Shown here one piece after another: positions 26,558 through 34,959 of a DNA stretch of 64,000 bases (within the stretch, counting starts at the first letter, position 1; each line of letters starts with the position of its first letter). The translations under genes were made by a program, and so were the position numbers. A model generated the notes under the pieces. It was not told the origin of the DNA. It saw only the letters and a program-made list of their open reading frames with translations, and searched no databases. Source of the stretch: an uncultured Collinsella sp. (lineage in GTDB: Bacteria; Actinomycetota; Coriobacteriia; Coriobacteriales; Coriobacteriaceae); the NCBI GenBank assembly GCA_902462065.1, contig CABQAK010000004.1, positions 1-64,000 on the forward strand. The letters run 5' to 3'.

Positions 26558-27157
26558 ATGTTCAATATCGTGCTGTATGCGCCCGAGATTCCGGCCAATA
26601 CGGGCAATATCGGCCGTACCTGCGTGGTCACCGGCGCCCATCTGCATCTGGTGGAGCCGCTGGGCTTTTCGCTCGACGACAAGACGGTGCGTCGCGCCGG
26701 CCTGGGCTACTGGCAAAACTTGGACGTGACGACCTATGCCGGCTGGGAGGATTTCCTTGCGCGCAACGGCCTCTCCCCCGCCGATGGTCGCCTGCATCTG
26801 CTGACCAAAAAGGCGCGCCGGACCTATGCGCAAAGCACCTACCGCGACGGCGACTTTTTGGTCTTTGGCAGCGAGAGCTCGGGCATTCCCGAGGCACTGC
26901 TTGCCGCGGCACCCGAGCGCTGCGAGCGCATCCCCATGCTGCGAGACTGTGACTCGCTCGACAACGCCGACGCCTGGGGAGCCCACGAGGAGTCGCTCGG
27001 GCATACCGAGGACAGCCACGAGGCCATCCTTCAGCAAGATATCTGTGGCAACTTCGTCAACCCCGACGACTACCGCATCAGCGCACTCAACCTCTCCAAC
27101 AGCGCCGCCATCGTCCTGTACGAAGCACTGCGCCAGACAGGCTTTCCGGGAATGTGA
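26558..27157 (+). CDS. trmL: tRNA (cytidine(34)-2'-O)-methyltransferase TrmL, with insertion
   Basis: SPOUT methyltransferase that methylates the 2'-OH of the wobble base in tRNA-Leu. The three knot motifs are present: NTGNIGRTC near residue 14, FGSESSGIPE near 108 and LNLSNSAAIVLYEALRQ near the end. At 199 residues it is about 40 longer than the usual 155-160. The excess is an acidic insertion (about 133-172) between motif 2 (RIPML) and motif 3. ATG 26558 follows AAGGAG. Its last codon and stop (ATG TGA) lie inside a 33-bp palindrome. Confidence 0.9.
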   Translation: MFNIVLYAPEIPANTGNIGRTCVVTGAHLHLVEPLGFSLDDKTVRRAGLGYWQNLDVTTYAGWEDFLARNGLSPADGRLHLLTKKARRTYAQSTYRDGDFLVFGSESSGIPEALLAAAPERCERIPMLRDCDSLDNADAWGAHEESLGHTEDSHEAILQQDICGNFVNPDDYRISALNLSNSAAIVLYEALRQTGFPGM

Positions 27158-27183
27158 CAAAGGGACAGTCCCTTTGTCACATT
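27151..27183. repeat. 33-bp palindrome P1
   Basis: AATGTGACAAAGGGAC, a central A, then the exact complement: perfect 16+1+16. It contains the trmL stop codon. Members P2 (28383-28415) and P3 (32110-32142) have the same length. Confidence 0.9.
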
Positions 27184-27195
27184 CAAACGCCATAT

Positions 27196-27255
27196 AGTTA
27201 AACGTAATTAATCGCTTTTAACTGAAATTAACTAGAATAAAATGAAGTTAACCCG
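27196..27255 (+). promoter_or_regulatory. Six tandem 10-bp TTAA repeats before AAA ATPase 1
   Basis: TTAA occurs at 27198, 27208, 27218, 27228 and 27248, with TAAA at 27238: one per helical turn on one face of the DNA. Consensus about AATTAACTGA. The array ends 21 bases before the GTG start of the ATPase. It looks like an operator or iteron array. Confidence 0.65.
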
Positions 27256-27276
27256 AGACGCTAAAGGAAGGGCATT

Positions 27277-28377
27277 GTGAAATATCTCGAAAACCCGTTC
27301 ACCCCTAGCTTTGGCGAGGTTCCCGCGCATCTTGCCGGAAGGCAGCAGATTATTCGTGATTTGGACCGTGCCTTCTTGAGCCAGCGCAGGCGCCCAGAAC
27401 TGACCTCGATCTTCTCGGGGGCACGCGGAACCGGTAAAACCGCTCTCATGTCGTCGCTCGCGACAAGGGCGGAATCCCACGGCTGGATAGCCGTAAAGAC
27501 GACCGCGCTCCCGGGAATGCTTGAGGAAATCGAGTTCGGGGCGAAACGTGCTGCCGGCCACCTCATCGACCCGTCTAACAACTTCGAAGTCACCGGTCTT
27601 GGAATTGCACCGCTCGGCAGCATCGAGGTCAATCGCGTTCACGATGCCTCAACCTGGCGTTATCGCATGAGCGACATCATCGACCAGCTCAACGAGGCGG
27701 GCACCGGTCTGCTCGTTACGGTTGACGAGGTGGATCCGACACTCGACGAGATGATTCAGCTCGCAGCGACATATCAGCACTTTGTGACCGATGGGAAACG
27801 CGTCGCGCTGCTCATGGCGGGACTTCCCAACAACGTCTCGACGTTGCTGAACCACAAGACGGTCTCGTTCCTTCGCCGCGCCCAACAATATCATCTGGGT
27901 CGCATTGCCGACTATGACGTGCGCGAGGCCTTGATTCGCACAATTCAGGAAAACGATCGCCTGGCAGATGTTGAGGGAATCGATAGAGCCGTTCGCTCGA
28001 TCTCTGGTTTTCCCTTCCTATTGCAACTCGTAGGCTACCGTGCCTGGGACCTCACAAGTGATTCGAAGGAAATCTCGTCACGCGACTTTGACCTGGGAAT
28101 CAAAATCGCGCGCGACGAGATGGACGACCGAATCCTCGCGGCAACCTATCGGGAACTCACGGCAGAGGACAAGCGATTCCTCATTGCCATGCTCGATGAC
28201 GAGGATGAGTCCACCACTGCTGACCTTGTCGAACGCCTCAAGCGTTCGCCGCAGCAGGTCTCCCGCTACCGACGCCGCATGATAGATGCCGGCATCATTG
28301 GAGAACGAGGACGAGGGCTCGTCGCATTTGAATTGCCATTCTTCCGCGACTATCTCGCGGCTCAATGCGTGAAATAG
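27277..28377 (+). CDS. AAA ATPase with winged-helix tail (copy 1)
   Basis: Orc/Cdc6- or archaeal-ATPase-like protein of 366 residues, function unknown. Walker A is GARGTGKT (about residue 49), Walker B LLVTVDEVD, sensor-like LLMAGLPNN, and arginine-rich FLRRAQQYHLG. The last 80 residues form a winged helix (LKRSPQQVSRYRRRMIDAGII). Start is GTG 27277 with AGGAAGGG upstream. Paralogue of the gene at 30924-32042. It lies between 33-bp palindromes P1 and P2, and its promoter carries 10-bp phased repeats. DNA binding by the winged helix to this array is inferred. Confidence 0.82.
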   Translation: MKYLENPFTPSFGEVPAHLAGRQQIIRDLDRAFLSQRRRPELTSIFSGARGTGKTALMSSLATRAESHGWIAVKTTALPGMLEEIEFGAKRAAGHLIDPSNNFEVTGLGIAPLGSIEVNRVHDASTWRYRMSDIIDQLNEAGTGLLVTVDEVDPTLDEMIQLAATYQHFVTDGKRVALLMAGLPNNVSTLLNHKTVSFLRRAQQYHLGRIADYDVREALIRTIQENDRLADVEGIDRAVRSISGFPFLLQLVGYRAWDLTSDSKEISSRDFDLGIKIARDEMDDRILAATYRELTAEDKRFLIAMLDDEDESTTADLVERLKRSPQQVSRYRRRMIDAGIIGERGRGLVAFELPFFRDYLAAQCVK

Positions 28378-28382
28378 GCATC

Positions 28383-28415
28383 AATGAGGCAAAGGGGCTG
28401 TCCCTTTGCCTCATT
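28383..28415. repeat. 33-bp palindrome P2
   Basis: AATGAGGCAAAGGGG and TCCCTTTGCCTCATT, 14 of 15 paired, 33 bp in all. It sits between convergent ATPase 1 and the UvrA2 gene, ending 3 bases before the UvrA2 stop. It may also terminate both transcripts. Confidence 0.85.
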
Positions 28416-28417
28416 GT

Positions 28418-30898
28418 CTATAGATAACGGCCGGTAATGCTCTTGGGGCAGGCCGTGATATCCGCCGGCGTGCCGGCGCAGACGATTTGTCCGCCGGCGT
28501 CTCCACCGCCTGGGCCCATGTCGATCACGTAATCGGCGTTACGGATAAGGTCGAGGTCATGCTCGATCACGACAACTGTGGCGCCCTTGGCAACGAGGCC
28601 GTCGAACACACTCAGCAACACCTGAACATCGAGCGGATGTAGTCCGATCGTGGGCTCGTCGAACACGAATACGGCATCGTCCTGCACACGGCCCATCTCG
28701 CTCGCGAGCTTAAGGCGCTGCGCCTCGCCGCCCGAAAGCGCCGGCGTGGGCTCACCGAGCGTGAGATAGCCCAAGCCCAGGTCGTGCAAGGTCTGCAAGC
28801 GCGCCTGAACCTTCTTGAGTCCCACCGTGGCGTCGAGGGCCTCGTCCACACTCATGTCCATGAGCTGCGGCAACGTAAGCAGGCTCCCGTCCTTGCCCTC
28901 GCGATGGATATGCGAGGCGGCCGCGGCGTAGCGCGAACCACGGCATGCCGGGCAGACGATCTCGACATCGGGCAAAAACTGCACGTCGAGCGATATCGAG
29001 CCCGTGCCGTCACACGTAGGGCAGCGCAAGGCGCCGGTGTTGTAGCTAAAGGCGCCCGCCTTGTAGCCGGCTGCCTTGGCCTCGGGCGTACGGGCAAGGG
29101 CGCGGCGCAGCTCATCATGGATGTCGGCATAGGTTGCGACCGTCGAGCGCACGTTGGCGCCGATGGGCGTAGCATCAATCAGGTTTGCGCGAGCAATGCC
29201 TTCGGCATCAACCCAACGCACGTGTCTTGGCAGGCGCTCGCCGGCTGCCTGCGCCTTGAGTGCCGGGATAAGTGTCTCGAGCACCAACGTCGTCTTGCCC
29301 GAACCCGAAACGCCCGTCACCGCGACAAGGCGGCCGCGCGGGATATCGACTTCGAGCGGCTTGACGGTATGAATGGTATCGGTTGCCATGCGGATGTGGC
29401 CCTGGTCGAACATTTCGTCGTCAGTCACCTGCGGACGCAAGCGCTTGGGCTCGGCGCGCAAAAACGGCGCGATACGGCTGCCCTGCGATTGTTCGACCTC
29501 GTCCACCGTACCAGCAGCGATCACGTTGCCGCCGCCCGCTCCGGCAACGGGGCCCATCTCGACCAAATAGTCGGCTTCCGCCAGTACGCGCGTATCGTGG
29601 TCGACAACAACCACGGTGTTGCCGTCATCCACCAGATCGCGCATCACACCTACCAAGCCGTCGACATTGGCAGGATGCAAGCCGATCGAGGGCTCATCTA
29701 GCACATAAAGCACGCCCGTCGATCGGTTGCGCACCACGCGGGCGAGCTGAACGCGCTGACGCTCGCCCGTGGAAAGCGTGGCACCGGCGCGATCGAGCGA
29801 AAGGTAATCGAGACCCAGATCGACCAGACGACGGGCCGCGCCCAAAAATGAATCGCAGATATCCGCTGCCATGGGCTGCATCTCGGCCGGCAAGGACGTA
29901 GGCACCCCGCGCACCCACTCAATCGCCTCACCCAGCGTCATGGCCGCCGCCTGTGCCAGATTGATACCGCGCACCTGGGGCTGGCGCGCAGCCTCGGAGA
30001 GACGCGTGCCGCCACAGTCGCGACATGGCCCCTCGCGCAAAAAGCGCGCAACGCGCTTGAGGCCCTTGTCGTCCTTAACCTTGGCGAGCGCATTCTCAAC
30101 GGTATAGACGGCGTTGTAATAGGTGAAGTCGAGCGGCGTGGCGCCCTCACCGTTTTTTGGAACGTAGAGAATGTGCTTTTTAACCGCCGGACCATGGAAC
30201 ACGATGTCGCGCTCTTGAGGCGTAAGCTGGTTAAACGGCACGTCGGTGCGCACGCCCATCTCGCCGGCCACCTGCTTCATCAGATCCCACATGAGCGTGC
30301 CCCAAGGAAGCACCGCGCCCTCGTTGATAGTCTTCGACTCATCGGGCACCAGGCTCGCCTCGTCCACCTCGCGCATAACGCCTGTGCCGCCACAAGTGGG
30401 ACACGCGCCGCCGCTATTGAAAGCCAAATCCTCGGCACTCGGCGCGTAGAACTCGCGGTCGCATGTCGGACACGTGAGCGACAGGCCTGCGGCCACGTTA
30501 AGGCTCGGCTCCACGCGCGCCCCGCAGTGCGGGCACACGTGATGGGCGCAGCGGCTAAAGAGCAGACGCAGGCTATTGTTGAGCTCGGTCATGGTGCCAA
30601 AAGTGGAACGCACGCCCGGCACGCTGGGGCGCTGATGCAATGCGAGCGCCGCCGGTACGTGCAGCACCTCGTCCACCTGGGCGTGCTCGGCCTGCGTCAG
30701 ACGACGGCGGGTATAGGTGCTGAGTGCTTCCAAGTAGCGACGCGAGCCCTCAGCATAAAGAACCCCCAGCGCCAGCGAACTCTTGCCCGAACCCGATACG
30801 CCGGCAATACCCACGAGCTTTCCCAGCGGAATGTCGATATCGATGTCCTTGAGGTTGTGTACACGCGCTCCACGCACTTCGATAGCCTGCGGGCTCAT
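28418..30898 (-). CDS. UvrA2-type ABC ATPase (UvrA paralogue)
   Basis: UvrA-family protein of 826 residues, shorter than housekeeping UvrA (about 940-960). Two ABC modules have GVSGSGKSSL and GVSGSGKTTL Walker A motifs, signatures LSTGERQRVQLA and LSGGEAQRLKLA, and zinc-binding CPHC/CPTC, CPTCGGTG and CPTCDGTG. The UvrB-binding domain that normally follows the first zinc ligands is missing, as in class II UvrA proteins such as those for drug resistance. ATG 30898 has AAGGTGA upstream; GTG 30922 starts one base after the AAA ATPase stop, so coupling is likely. Role: DNA-damage tolerance or resistance to a DNA-binding compound, inferred from family. Confidence 0.9.
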   Translation of the reverse strand: MSPQAIEVRGARVHNLKDIDIDIPLGKLVGIAGVSGSGKSSLALGVLYAEGSRRYLEALSTYTRRRLTQAEHAQVDEVLHVPAALALHQRPSVPGVRSTFGTMTELNNSLRLLFSRCAHHVCPHCGARVEPSLNVAAGLSLTCPTCDREFYAPSAEDLAFNSGGACPTCGGTGVMREVDEASLVPDESKTINEGAVLPWGTLMWDLMKQVAGEMGVRTDVPFNQLTPQERDIVFHGPAVKKHILYVPKNGEGATPLDFTYYNAVYTVENALAKVKDDKGLKRVARFLREGPCRDCGGTRLSEAARQPQVRGINLAQAAAMTLGEAIEWVRGVPTSLPAEMQPMAADICDSFLGAARRLVDLGLDYLSLDRAGATLSTGERQRVQLARVVRNRSTGVLYVLDEPSIGLHPANVDGLVGVMRDLVDDGNTVVVVDHDTRVLAEADYLVEMGPVAGAGGGNVIAAGTVDEVEQSQGSRIAPFLRAEPKRLRPQVTDDEMFDQGHIRMATDTIHTVKPLEVDIPRGRLVAVTGVSGSGKTTLVLETLIPALKAQAAGERLPRHVRWVDAEGIARANLIDATPIGANVRSTVATYADIHDELRRALARTPEAKAAGYKAGAFSYNTGALRCPTCDGTGSISLDVQFLPDVEIVCPACRGSRYAAAASHIHREGKDGSLLTLPQLMDMSVDEALDATVGLKKVQARLQTLHDLGLGYLTLGEPTPALSGGEAQRLKLASEMGRVQDDAVFVFDEPTIGLHPLDVQVLLSVFDGLVAKGATVVVIEHDLDLIRNADYVIDMGPGGGDAGGQIVCAGTPADITACPKSITGRYL

Positions 30899-30923
30899 CT
30901 TCTGTTCTGTCACCTTTATCACC

Positions 30924-32042
30924 CTACTCGTGCCATAAAATGCGATCGCTAATGTACGCGCCCAGCATGGGCACGGTAAATCGGACGAGGCCGTATCCGG
31001 CAGCTTCGATGACGCGCTCGCGAATCAGACTTGCGCGATATTTACTCGCCCAACTCTGAGTACGGTCGCAACGCTCAATGATGTCCGCCATGCGCGTCGG
31101 CTTGCCCTCGTCAGCCGCCATAGCCTCGATAAAGAGGCGCTGCGGACTGCGCAACCCGTAATACAAGGGAGCGTCCACTGCTTCATAGAACTCGGAGATG
31201 GCATCCGCGTGCCCAGCCTCAACATCGCGCTCTTCAATGACCTGCGAGTCACGCCGAACGGCAGACCGCCACATGTAATATCCCACGAGCTGAACCATAT
31301 AGGGATGCCCCATGCTCTTGTGTGCCGCAAGGTCCGCCGTCTCCGCGTCAACGTAAAGGCCAGCGTCTTTGACCGTCTGGATATATGAATCACGCACCTT
31401 GGGCAAAGATATCGCCCCCAGCGTACGCTGCTGGGCACGCCGCAAAAACGTCACGCTCGGCTCTTCGAGCAGATCGTCAACCATGCTGGGCAAGCCGGCG
31501 AACACCAGCGCAAGACCGCGCTGGTCGCCATCGGACAAGCCCGTGGCATCCTGGTCTCCGAGCACCTGCTGATAGAGAACGGCAAGAGCCGCTAGTTCCT
31601 CGATAGACGCAGATTGCGCCTCGTCAATCGCAAACAGTATGCCCTTGCCTGGACTGAGCTTCTTGAGGCGCTCGTTGACCAGCCCTCGCAACGTTTCGCC
31701 CTTTGCTCGCGCCGCCTCGACCGACATCCGGCCAAACGACGGACCGAATTCCATTGACGTCACAACGGGCCTATTCGAGCGAAGCGCGTCGGCCAAGCGG
31801 TCGCATAAGCCAAGCGAAGCGGAATCGGAGACAACCGCCCATCCGCGCTCGCTGGCCAGACGTTGCAGCTCCCGCAGGAGAACCGTCTTGCCGCAGCCGC
31901 GGTTTCCCGTAATAAGCATGAGCCTGCCCGGCGCTCCAGCGCCGTTATCGAGCCCTTCCTCGAAATCTTCGATGACCGACTCGCGACCGATGAGTATCGG
32001 AGGCCGCTTGCCAGCCGTGGGCTTAAAGGGATTTGGATTCAT
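30924..32042 (-). CDS. AAA ATPase with winged-helix tail (copy 2)
   Basis: Paralogue of the 27277 gene, 372 residues. Walker A GNRGCGKTVLL (about residue 46), Walker B ILFAIDEAQ, sensor LVFAGLPS, FLRRAQQRTLG, and a C-terminal winged helix (CDRTQSWASKYRASLIRERVI). ATG 32042 follows GAGGAGG. It is immediately upstream of the UvrA2 gene (gap one base or a short overlap of signals), so the two probably share a transcript. Its promoter contains three tandem TTGGTATAAC-type 10-mers. Function unknown; a self-regulating DNA-binding ATPase is one reading. Confidence 0.82.
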   Translation of the reverse strand: MNPNPFKPTAGKRPPILIGRESVIEDFEEGLDNGAGAPGRLMLITGNRGCGKTVLLRELQRLASERGWAVVSDSASLGLCDRLADALRSNRPVVTSMEFGPSFGRMSVEAARAKGETLRGLVNERLKKLSPGKGILFAIDEAQSASIEELAALAVLYQQVLGDQDATGLSDGDQRGLALVFAGLPSMVDDLLEEPSVTFLRRAQQRTLGAISLPKVRDSYIQTVKDAGLYVDAETADLAAHKSMGHPYMVQLVGYYMWRSAVRRDSQVIEERDVEAGHADAISEFYEAVDAPLYYGLRSPQRLFIEAMAADEGKPTRMADIIERCDRTQSWASKYRASLIRERVIEAAGYGLVRFTVPMLGAYISDRILWHE

Positions 32043-32076
32043 GTCGGCCTCCTCGGATCGGTAAACCCTGGTAATA

Positions 32077-32106
32077 GTTATACCAACTTATACCGAGTTA
32101 TACCAA
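32077..32106 (-). promoter_or_regulatory. Three tandem 10-bp repeats before AAA ATPase 2
   Basis: GTTATACCAA, CTTATACCGA, GTTATACCAA directly in tandem on the plus strand (TTGGTATAAC on the coding strand), 34 bases upstream of the ATPase ATG. Same 10-bp period as the array before ATPase 1 but a different sequence. Confidence 0.65.
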
Positions 32107-32109
32107 TAG

Positions 32110-32142
32110 CATGTAACAAAGGAACTGCCCCTTTGTCACATG
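32110..32142. repeat. 33-bp palindrome P3
   Basis: CATGTAACAAAGGAA and the matching CCCTTTGTCACATG arm, imperfect, same 33-bp length and core as P1. It contains the last Met codon and TGA stop of the TetM-like gene. Confidence 0.8.
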
Positions 32143-34139
32143 TGGCCGAAAAACTCCGCGTCTGCTGCTCGCCAGGGGCGGAAGGTGGCGGGACCGACCT
32201 TTACGTGTGCCGCGGCGGGTACGTCGTACCATTTGACCGTGTAACCGGCGCCGTGAGAGCAAAAGACCGAGTCGGGCGTGTTGGGCAGATCGGCCTCGGG
32301 CTCATAGGCGGCCGTCTCGATTACGTGCTCGGCATCATGGCAAGCCGCATAGCCGGCGAACTCCAGGTACAGATGCCCGCGACCGCTCGTGTAGGCAGCC
32401 ACCTCCAGCGCATAATCCTGAACCTCGGATGCCGGCACGCGACCCACAAGCTTCGCTCGGTCGCCCGCCATCGTCGGCGGCTCGTACTCGGCACCCATGC
32501 GCGTGGCATCCGAGAGCGCCCGGCCCACGCACTCCCCCGGCACCTCGAGCTCAAAGTGGTACCACGGCTCCAACAGCACCGCCGCGCCGGCCTCACGTGC
32601 CCGCATGAGCCCCTGGCGAATCGCGCGATACGTGGCCTGGCGAAAATCGCCGCCCTCGGTGTGTTTGGCATGCGCGCGGCCGCCTGTGAGCGTAATGCGC
32701 ACATCGGTGATGGGCGAGCCGGTCAGCACGCCCAGGTGATCGCGCTCCATGGCATTGGTGAGCGCCAAACGCTGCCAGTTAAGATCGAGCTCGTCGGTCG
32801 AGGTCACGGTGCCAAACTGCACGCCCGAGCCCGCCGGCAACGGCTCCAGGCGCAGATGCACCTCGGCATAGTGGCGCAGTGGCTCAAAGTGGCCCACGCC
32901 CTCGACCGACTGCGAAATGGTCTCCTTATAGAGGATGCCGCCGGGCTCAAACTCGACCGCAAGGCCAAAACGATCGGCCAGCGCGCGCTGCACGACCTCG
33001 AGCTGCACCGCTCCCATGAGCTGCAGATGTATTTGTTCAAGATGCGTATTCCAGCTTACGCCGAGCATGGGATCTTCGTCCGCCAACTCAGTCAACGCTT
33101 TGAACACCGTATGGACATCGTGTTCGCCCGGAAGCACCGTATAGGTGAGGACTGGCGCAATGACGGGCGCATCGCCCGCAGGCTCCGCGCCCAGGGCGTC
33201 CCCTGGGCGAACGTGCGCAAGACCCGTCACGGCACAAATACCGCCAGCAGCAATTTCTTGGGCAAGCTCATACTTCTCGCCGTTATAGATGCGTACCTGA
33301 TCGACCTTTTGCTCCCATGCCTCGGCACCGGAACGTCCGTCAATCATCTGCTTGGCATGCAGTGTGCCGCCGGTTACTTTAACCCATGCCAAGCGCTCGC
33401 CGCGATCCCCGCGGCTGACACGATAGACGCGCGCGGCAAACTCCGGGAGCCACGCCTGTTCACGCATCAGCGCGCATATGCCATCCAGCAACTCGTCCAC
33501 GCCTTGGTCCTTGAGCGCCGACCCGGCAAAACAGGGAAAGAGCTTGCGCTCGGCAACCATGCGCGACAGCGTCGCGACGGAAAGCTCACCCGCCTCAAGA
33601 AACTCCTCGAGCGCTTCTTCGTCTAACGCGGCAGCGTCCTCCTGAACGGCCCCGCCCGCCAGCAGTTCTCCGGCATCCAGGCAGCCCTCGGAGAGACGTT
33701 GCCCAAGTTGTGCCAGCAAAACATCGCGGCCGGGATTCTCCAAATCGATTTTGTTGATGAAGATGAATGTCGGGATGTCATAACGTGCAAGCAGGCGCCA
33801 CAGGGTTTCGGTGTGTCCCTGCACGCCGTCGTTGGCACCCACAACCAAAATCGCATAGTCAAGCGCGCGCAGCGTGCGCTCCGCCTCGGCCGAAAAATCG
33901 ACGTGGCCGGGAGCGTCCACGAGCATAACGTGGGTGTCACCGTGGTCGAGCACGGCCTGCGACGAAAAAATCGTGATGCCACGCTCGCGCTCGATCGCGT
34001 TCGTGTCCAGATGCGAATCGCCATCGTCCACGCGGCCGCGCTTGCGAATGCGACCCGCGTTGAACAGCATGACCTCGGCCAACGTGGTCTTGCCGGCATC
34101 GACGTGCGCCAAGATTCCAACGACCGCTTGCTTCGACAT
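32136..34139 (-). CDS. TetM-like ribosomal-protection / EF-G-like GTPase
   Basis: Translational GTPase of 667 residues, related to Tet(M)/Tet(O)/OtrA ribosomal protection proteins and EF-G. G motifs: AHVDAGKTTL, ERERGIT, DAPGHVDF, NKIDL. An EF-G domain IV/V-like C-terminal half (SDATRMGAEYEPP, ASEVQDYALEVAAYTSGRGHLY) follows. Start is ATG 34139 with GAGGAG; upstream frame extension is unlikely. Acquired Tet(M) proteins are about 639 residues and AT-rich; this gene matches the GC-rich surroundings, so it looks like a resident member. Tetracycline resistance is possible but not shown by sequence. Confidence 0.85.
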   Translation of the reverse strand: MSKQAVVGILAHVDAGKTTLAEVMLFNAGRIRKRGRVDDGDSHLDTNAIERERGITIFSSQAVLDHGDTHVMLVDAPGHVDFSAEAERTLRALDYAILVVGANDGVQGHTETLWRLLARYDIPTFIFINKIDLENPGRDVLLAQLGQRLSEGCLDAGELLAGGAVQEDAAALDEEALEEFLEAGELSVATLSRMVAERKLFPCFAGSALKDQGVDELLDGICALMREQAWLPEFAARVYRVSRGDRGERLAWVKVTGGTLHAKQMIDGRSGAEAWEQKVDQVRIYNGEKYELAQEIAAGGICAVTGLAHVRPGDALGAEPAGDAPVIAPVLTYTVLPGEHDVHTVFKALTELADEDPMLGVSWNTHLEQIHLQLMGAVQLEVVQRALADRFGLAVEFEPGGILYKETISQSVEGVGHFEPLRHYAEVHLRLEPLPAGSGVQFGTVTSTDELDLNWQRLALTNAMERDHLGVLTGSPITDVRITLTGGRAHAKHTEGGDFRQATYRAIRQGLMRAREAGAAVLLEPWYHFELEVPGECVGRALSDATRMGAEYEPPTMAGDRAKLVGRVPASEVQDYALEVAAYTSGRGHLYLEFAGYAACHDAEHVIETAAYEPEADLPNTPDSVFCSHGAGYTVKWYDVPAAAHVKVGPATFRPWRAADAEFFGHM

Positions 34140-34327
34140 GGCTCTCCTCTTATTGCAAGCCCATCGCACGCGGCAACGGGCGTTCACGCTCCACACTGGA
34201 TGATACAATTTACGGGCCGGCGGGCGAAGCGGGCCCTATCCCCCGACCAAGCTCATCGCCCTGCGTTGCCGCGCGGCGATTTTCGTAGGTTCGCGCCTTG
34301 CGAAAGCCGGCTTGCAAATCAGCGCAG

Positions 34328-34365
34328 CGAACGAAAATGGCCCCACCCGGGACCATTTTCGTTCG
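34328..34365. terminator. 13-bp hairpin between TetM-like and acetyltransferase genes
   Basis: CGAACGAAAATGG (34328-34340) pairs perfectly with CCATTTTCGTTCG (34353-34365). It lies downstream of the acetyltransferase gene (minus strand). The rest of 34140-34393 holds only the TetM-like leader and a GC-rich GGGCCGGCGGGC stretch. Confidence 0.55.
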
Positions 34366-34393
34366 TGCGAATTGTTGACACGTGCCCCTACTC

Positions 34394-34882
34394 TTACGCC
34401 TCACGCAGCCAGTCGAACGCAACACGCGGCGTGCCGTCCGACACATACACGACGCCGGCACGCTCGAACCCCGCCTTAATACTCGCACCCTGCATGGGCA
34501 GGTTGTCCTGATGCGTGTCGATGCGCAGGTGATCGGCACGCTCCTTGGCAAAGGCAAACATCGCAGCCGCGATACCGTGCGCGGTGCCGTCGGACGCCAC
34601 ACGGTGCAGCACGGCGTACGGAGTGTCGCTGCGCCATTGCCCGTCCTCTATTACGTCATAGCACTCGTCCGGGCCCGGCAAAAAGGCAAACGTCGCCACC
34701 ACGCGGCCATCGACTTCGCACACATAGCTGCCACCGGCGGCGATATCGGCAGCCAGTTGCTCGGCAGAAGGCGTGCCCTCGGGCCACTGCGTGGCGTTGC
34801 CATGCGCGCGCATAAAGGCGCGGGCCGCGTCATAGATAGCCATGACAGCGGGAATGTCGGTATCGAGGGTTTTTCTGATCAT
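34394..34882 (-). CDS. GNAT-family N-acetyltransferase
   Basis: Acetyl-CoA-dependent acetyltransferase of 162 residues. N-terminal RKTLDTDIPAVMAIYDAARAFM and a central FAFLPGPDECYDVIEDGQW fit a GNAT subfamily common in Firmicutes and Coriobacteria. The acetyl-CoA pyrophosphate loop is poorly defined (GTAHGIAAAMFAFAKER), but LRIDTHQDNLPMQ is typical of the C-terminal part. ATG 34882 is chosen over GTG 34885. Substrate unknown. Confidence 0.82.
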   Translation of the reverse strand: MIRKTLDTDIPAVMAIYDAARAFMRAHGNATQWPEGTPSAEQLAADIAAGGSYVCEVDGRVVATFAFLPGPDECYDVIEDGQWRSDTPYAVLHRVASDGTAHGIAAAMFAFAKERADHLRIDTHQDNLPMQGASIKAGFERAGVVYVSDGTPRVAFDWLREA

Positions 34883-34959
34883 CACGCGGCGACCTCACGT
34901 TTATTGGTATCACTTTGATTGAGCAATAATACCAGCGTTTGGAGAGGGGCACGAAGCAG

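Noticed and set aside
31863..33626. 587-codon open frame opposite the TetM-like gene
   Set aside because: Overlaps two well-supported genes on the other strand and has no recognisable domain.
32136..34139. Acquired tet(M)/tet(W) resistance gene
   Set aside because: GC content matches the neighbours, length and sequence differ from mobile Tet proteins and no conjugative element genes are near.
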